A stretch of DNA of 62,321 bases, from the NCBI GenBank assembly GCA_947167345.1, contig CAMVHR010000015.1:1-62321 (forward strand), written 5' to 3'. The translations under genes and the position numbers were made by a program. Shown here in pieces: positions 61,575 through 62,321 of the stretch. The notes beneath the pieces were generated by a model, which worked only from the letters and a program-made list of their open reading frames with translations, searched no databases and had not been told where the DNA came from. Each line of letters starts with the position of its first letter. The first letter of the stretch is position 1. The DNA is from an uncultured Treponema sp. (GTDB lineage: Bacteria; Spirochaetota; Spirochaetia; Treponematales; Treponemataceae).

Positions 61575-62117
61575 ATGATTAGTTTTTACAAGCTTGGGTG
61601 TCATATAAATTCTTCCTCGATATTTAATGAGAATAGTCTTTCTTTTATTAGGGATCCGTGTTGGTCGTCTGAATTTCAATTTTTGAATAAAGAACCTGTA
61701 GAAATAGAATTGTCTAATAATATTATACATAATTGGCCTGATTTTATTTTTGATGGAGTTGTTCCATTGATATCAGAACGTTTAAAAGATGTTTTTGATG
61801 AGCATGGAATAGATTATTTGTTTTTTAAGAAGGTTCTGTTAAAGCAGTCTCATAGGGGTGTAAAAGAGTTATATTGGCTTGCATTACCTGCTCGTATAAA
61901 TTGTCTTAATGAAAGTGAATCTGTCTTTGATGATGGTTGTGCTGAAGAAAAGGTTGTTATAAACCCAACAAAAATAGGACGCTATGATATTTTTAAAATT
62001 TCATCAATAAAGAATCCTGATATTTATGTGTCTGAGTTTTTGTATAGAGTTCTTTCGAAGCTAAAAAATGATGATGTAATTGATGGCAGCATTGAATTTG
62101 TAAAATGCTCTATTTAA
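61575..62117 (+). CDS. Immunity-like protein, copy 2 (paralogue of copy 1)
   Basis: 180 residues, three bases after copy 1. The same blocks occur in the same order: NWPDFIFDGVVPLISERLKD, GIDYLFFKKVLL, ELYWLALPARINCL, PTKIGRYDIFKISSIKNPDI and a C-terminal SEFLYRVLSKL. Identity with copy 1 is moderate, so the duplication is old or rapidly diverging. Two paralogues may answer the two activities of the effector, or one may protect from related effectors of other strains. Confidence 0.6.
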   Translation: MISFYKLGCHINSSSIFNENSLSFIRDPCWSSEFQFLNKEPVEIELSNNIIHNWPDFIFDGVVPLISERLKDVFDEHGIDYLFFKKVLLKQSHRGVKELYWLALPARINCLNESESVFDDGCAEEKVVINPTKIGRYDIFKISSIKNPDIYVSEFLYRVLSKLKNDDVIDGSIEFVKCSI

Positions 62118-62321
62118 ATAGTTTTATGTTGTTCTAAGAAGAGACTGTATAAATTCTACAGAGCTACTGCGATTAAAATCTCGCAGAATGCCCCATCGTT
62201 TTCATACCTTTAATATATTTTCAATGTTTTGTTGTAGGAATTCTTCTTTAAAATCTCTACGTACCTTTTTAGCTTATTAAGATAAGATATTGTCATTTAT
62301 TTTTCTTATAATAATAAAAGT
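62118..62321. other. Non-coding end of window
   Basis: No convincing gene. Frames on both strands are short and broken. A CTGCGA/TCGCAG inverted repeat near 62165-62190 is seen, without a U run. Confidence 0.4.

Noticed and set aside
62118..62321. Transposase remnant at the window end
   Set aside because: Frames on both strands are short and broken and no transposase motif or terminal repeat is visible.

Overview
The window looks like spirochaete DNA, most likely a gut or oral Treponema. The signs are spirochaete-style lipoprotein signal peptides, a type II secretion operon, a PatB/MalY C-S lyase of the treponemal cystalysin kind, and A+T-rich DNA in most of the window. The genus call is inference. 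No rRNA, tRNA, integrase, intact insertion sequence or CRISPR array was found.

Layout. (1) 1-10155: a partial secreted protein on the minus strand, then a tightly overlapping type II secretion/pseudopilus operon (prepilin peptidase, GspD, E, F, G, three minor pseudopilin-like proteins, a GspL-like protein, a TPR protein). (2) 10287-16837, minus: a DMT permease, a 150-residue unknown and a giant DUF4132-type protein. (3) 17040-18959: a cytosolic [FeFe]-hydrogenase-like sensor fused to a chemotaxis signalling domain. (4) 18984-24118, minus: a cobalamin riboswitch controlling a lipoprotein CbiK-type chelatase, followed across two poly-A tracts by two NEAT-like domains, then a BtuCDF/FecBCD-type ABC importer. 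(5) 24164-28528: a 23-bp tandem array, an RluA-type pseudouridine synthase, an AAA ATPase and a zone of broken genes; then rsgA. (6) 29669-47126: two sulfur operons. (7) 47169-49348, minus: an SGNH esterase, a second 23-bp-period array, an orphan HicB and an XRE regulator. (8) 49450-62117: a compact contractile-injection (T6SS-like) cluster ending in a PAAR-like/AHH-like/patatin effector and two paralogous immunity-like genes.

The two sulfur operons are the most striking part. Each has a TTGACA promoter with a 17-bp spacer and a common CCTATTGACA core. Each then has a tiny leader gene whose peptide contains ENFRNGRMCLC. The leader's Shine-Dalgarno can pair with its own cysteine codons, and a second hairpin sits at the stop codon. 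Operon A encodes a cysteine synthase paralogue, NifB-, NifH-, NifX-, NifK- and NifD-like proteins, an SsuABC-type importer, a DUF4418/FtsX/LolD module and a second CysK paralogue. Operon B encodes a LanC-like protein, a third CysK paralogue, a cystathionine gamma-synthase/lyase family enzyme and a PatB-type C-S lyase. The best reading is a group IV nitrogenase-like (methylthio-alkane-reductase-like) route for organosulfur uptake, reductive C-S cleavage and assimilation, under cysteine-sensing attenuation. This is not a nitrogen-fixation locus: NifEN is absent and the partner genes are all sulfur genes.

The injection cluster has sheath-, tube-, spike- and TssF-like genes and a large Hsp70/actin-fold ATPase. 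No ClpV or TssJLM membrane-complex genes are in the window. It may be a distinct subtype. Family calls there are by eye and less certain than those in the sulfur operons.
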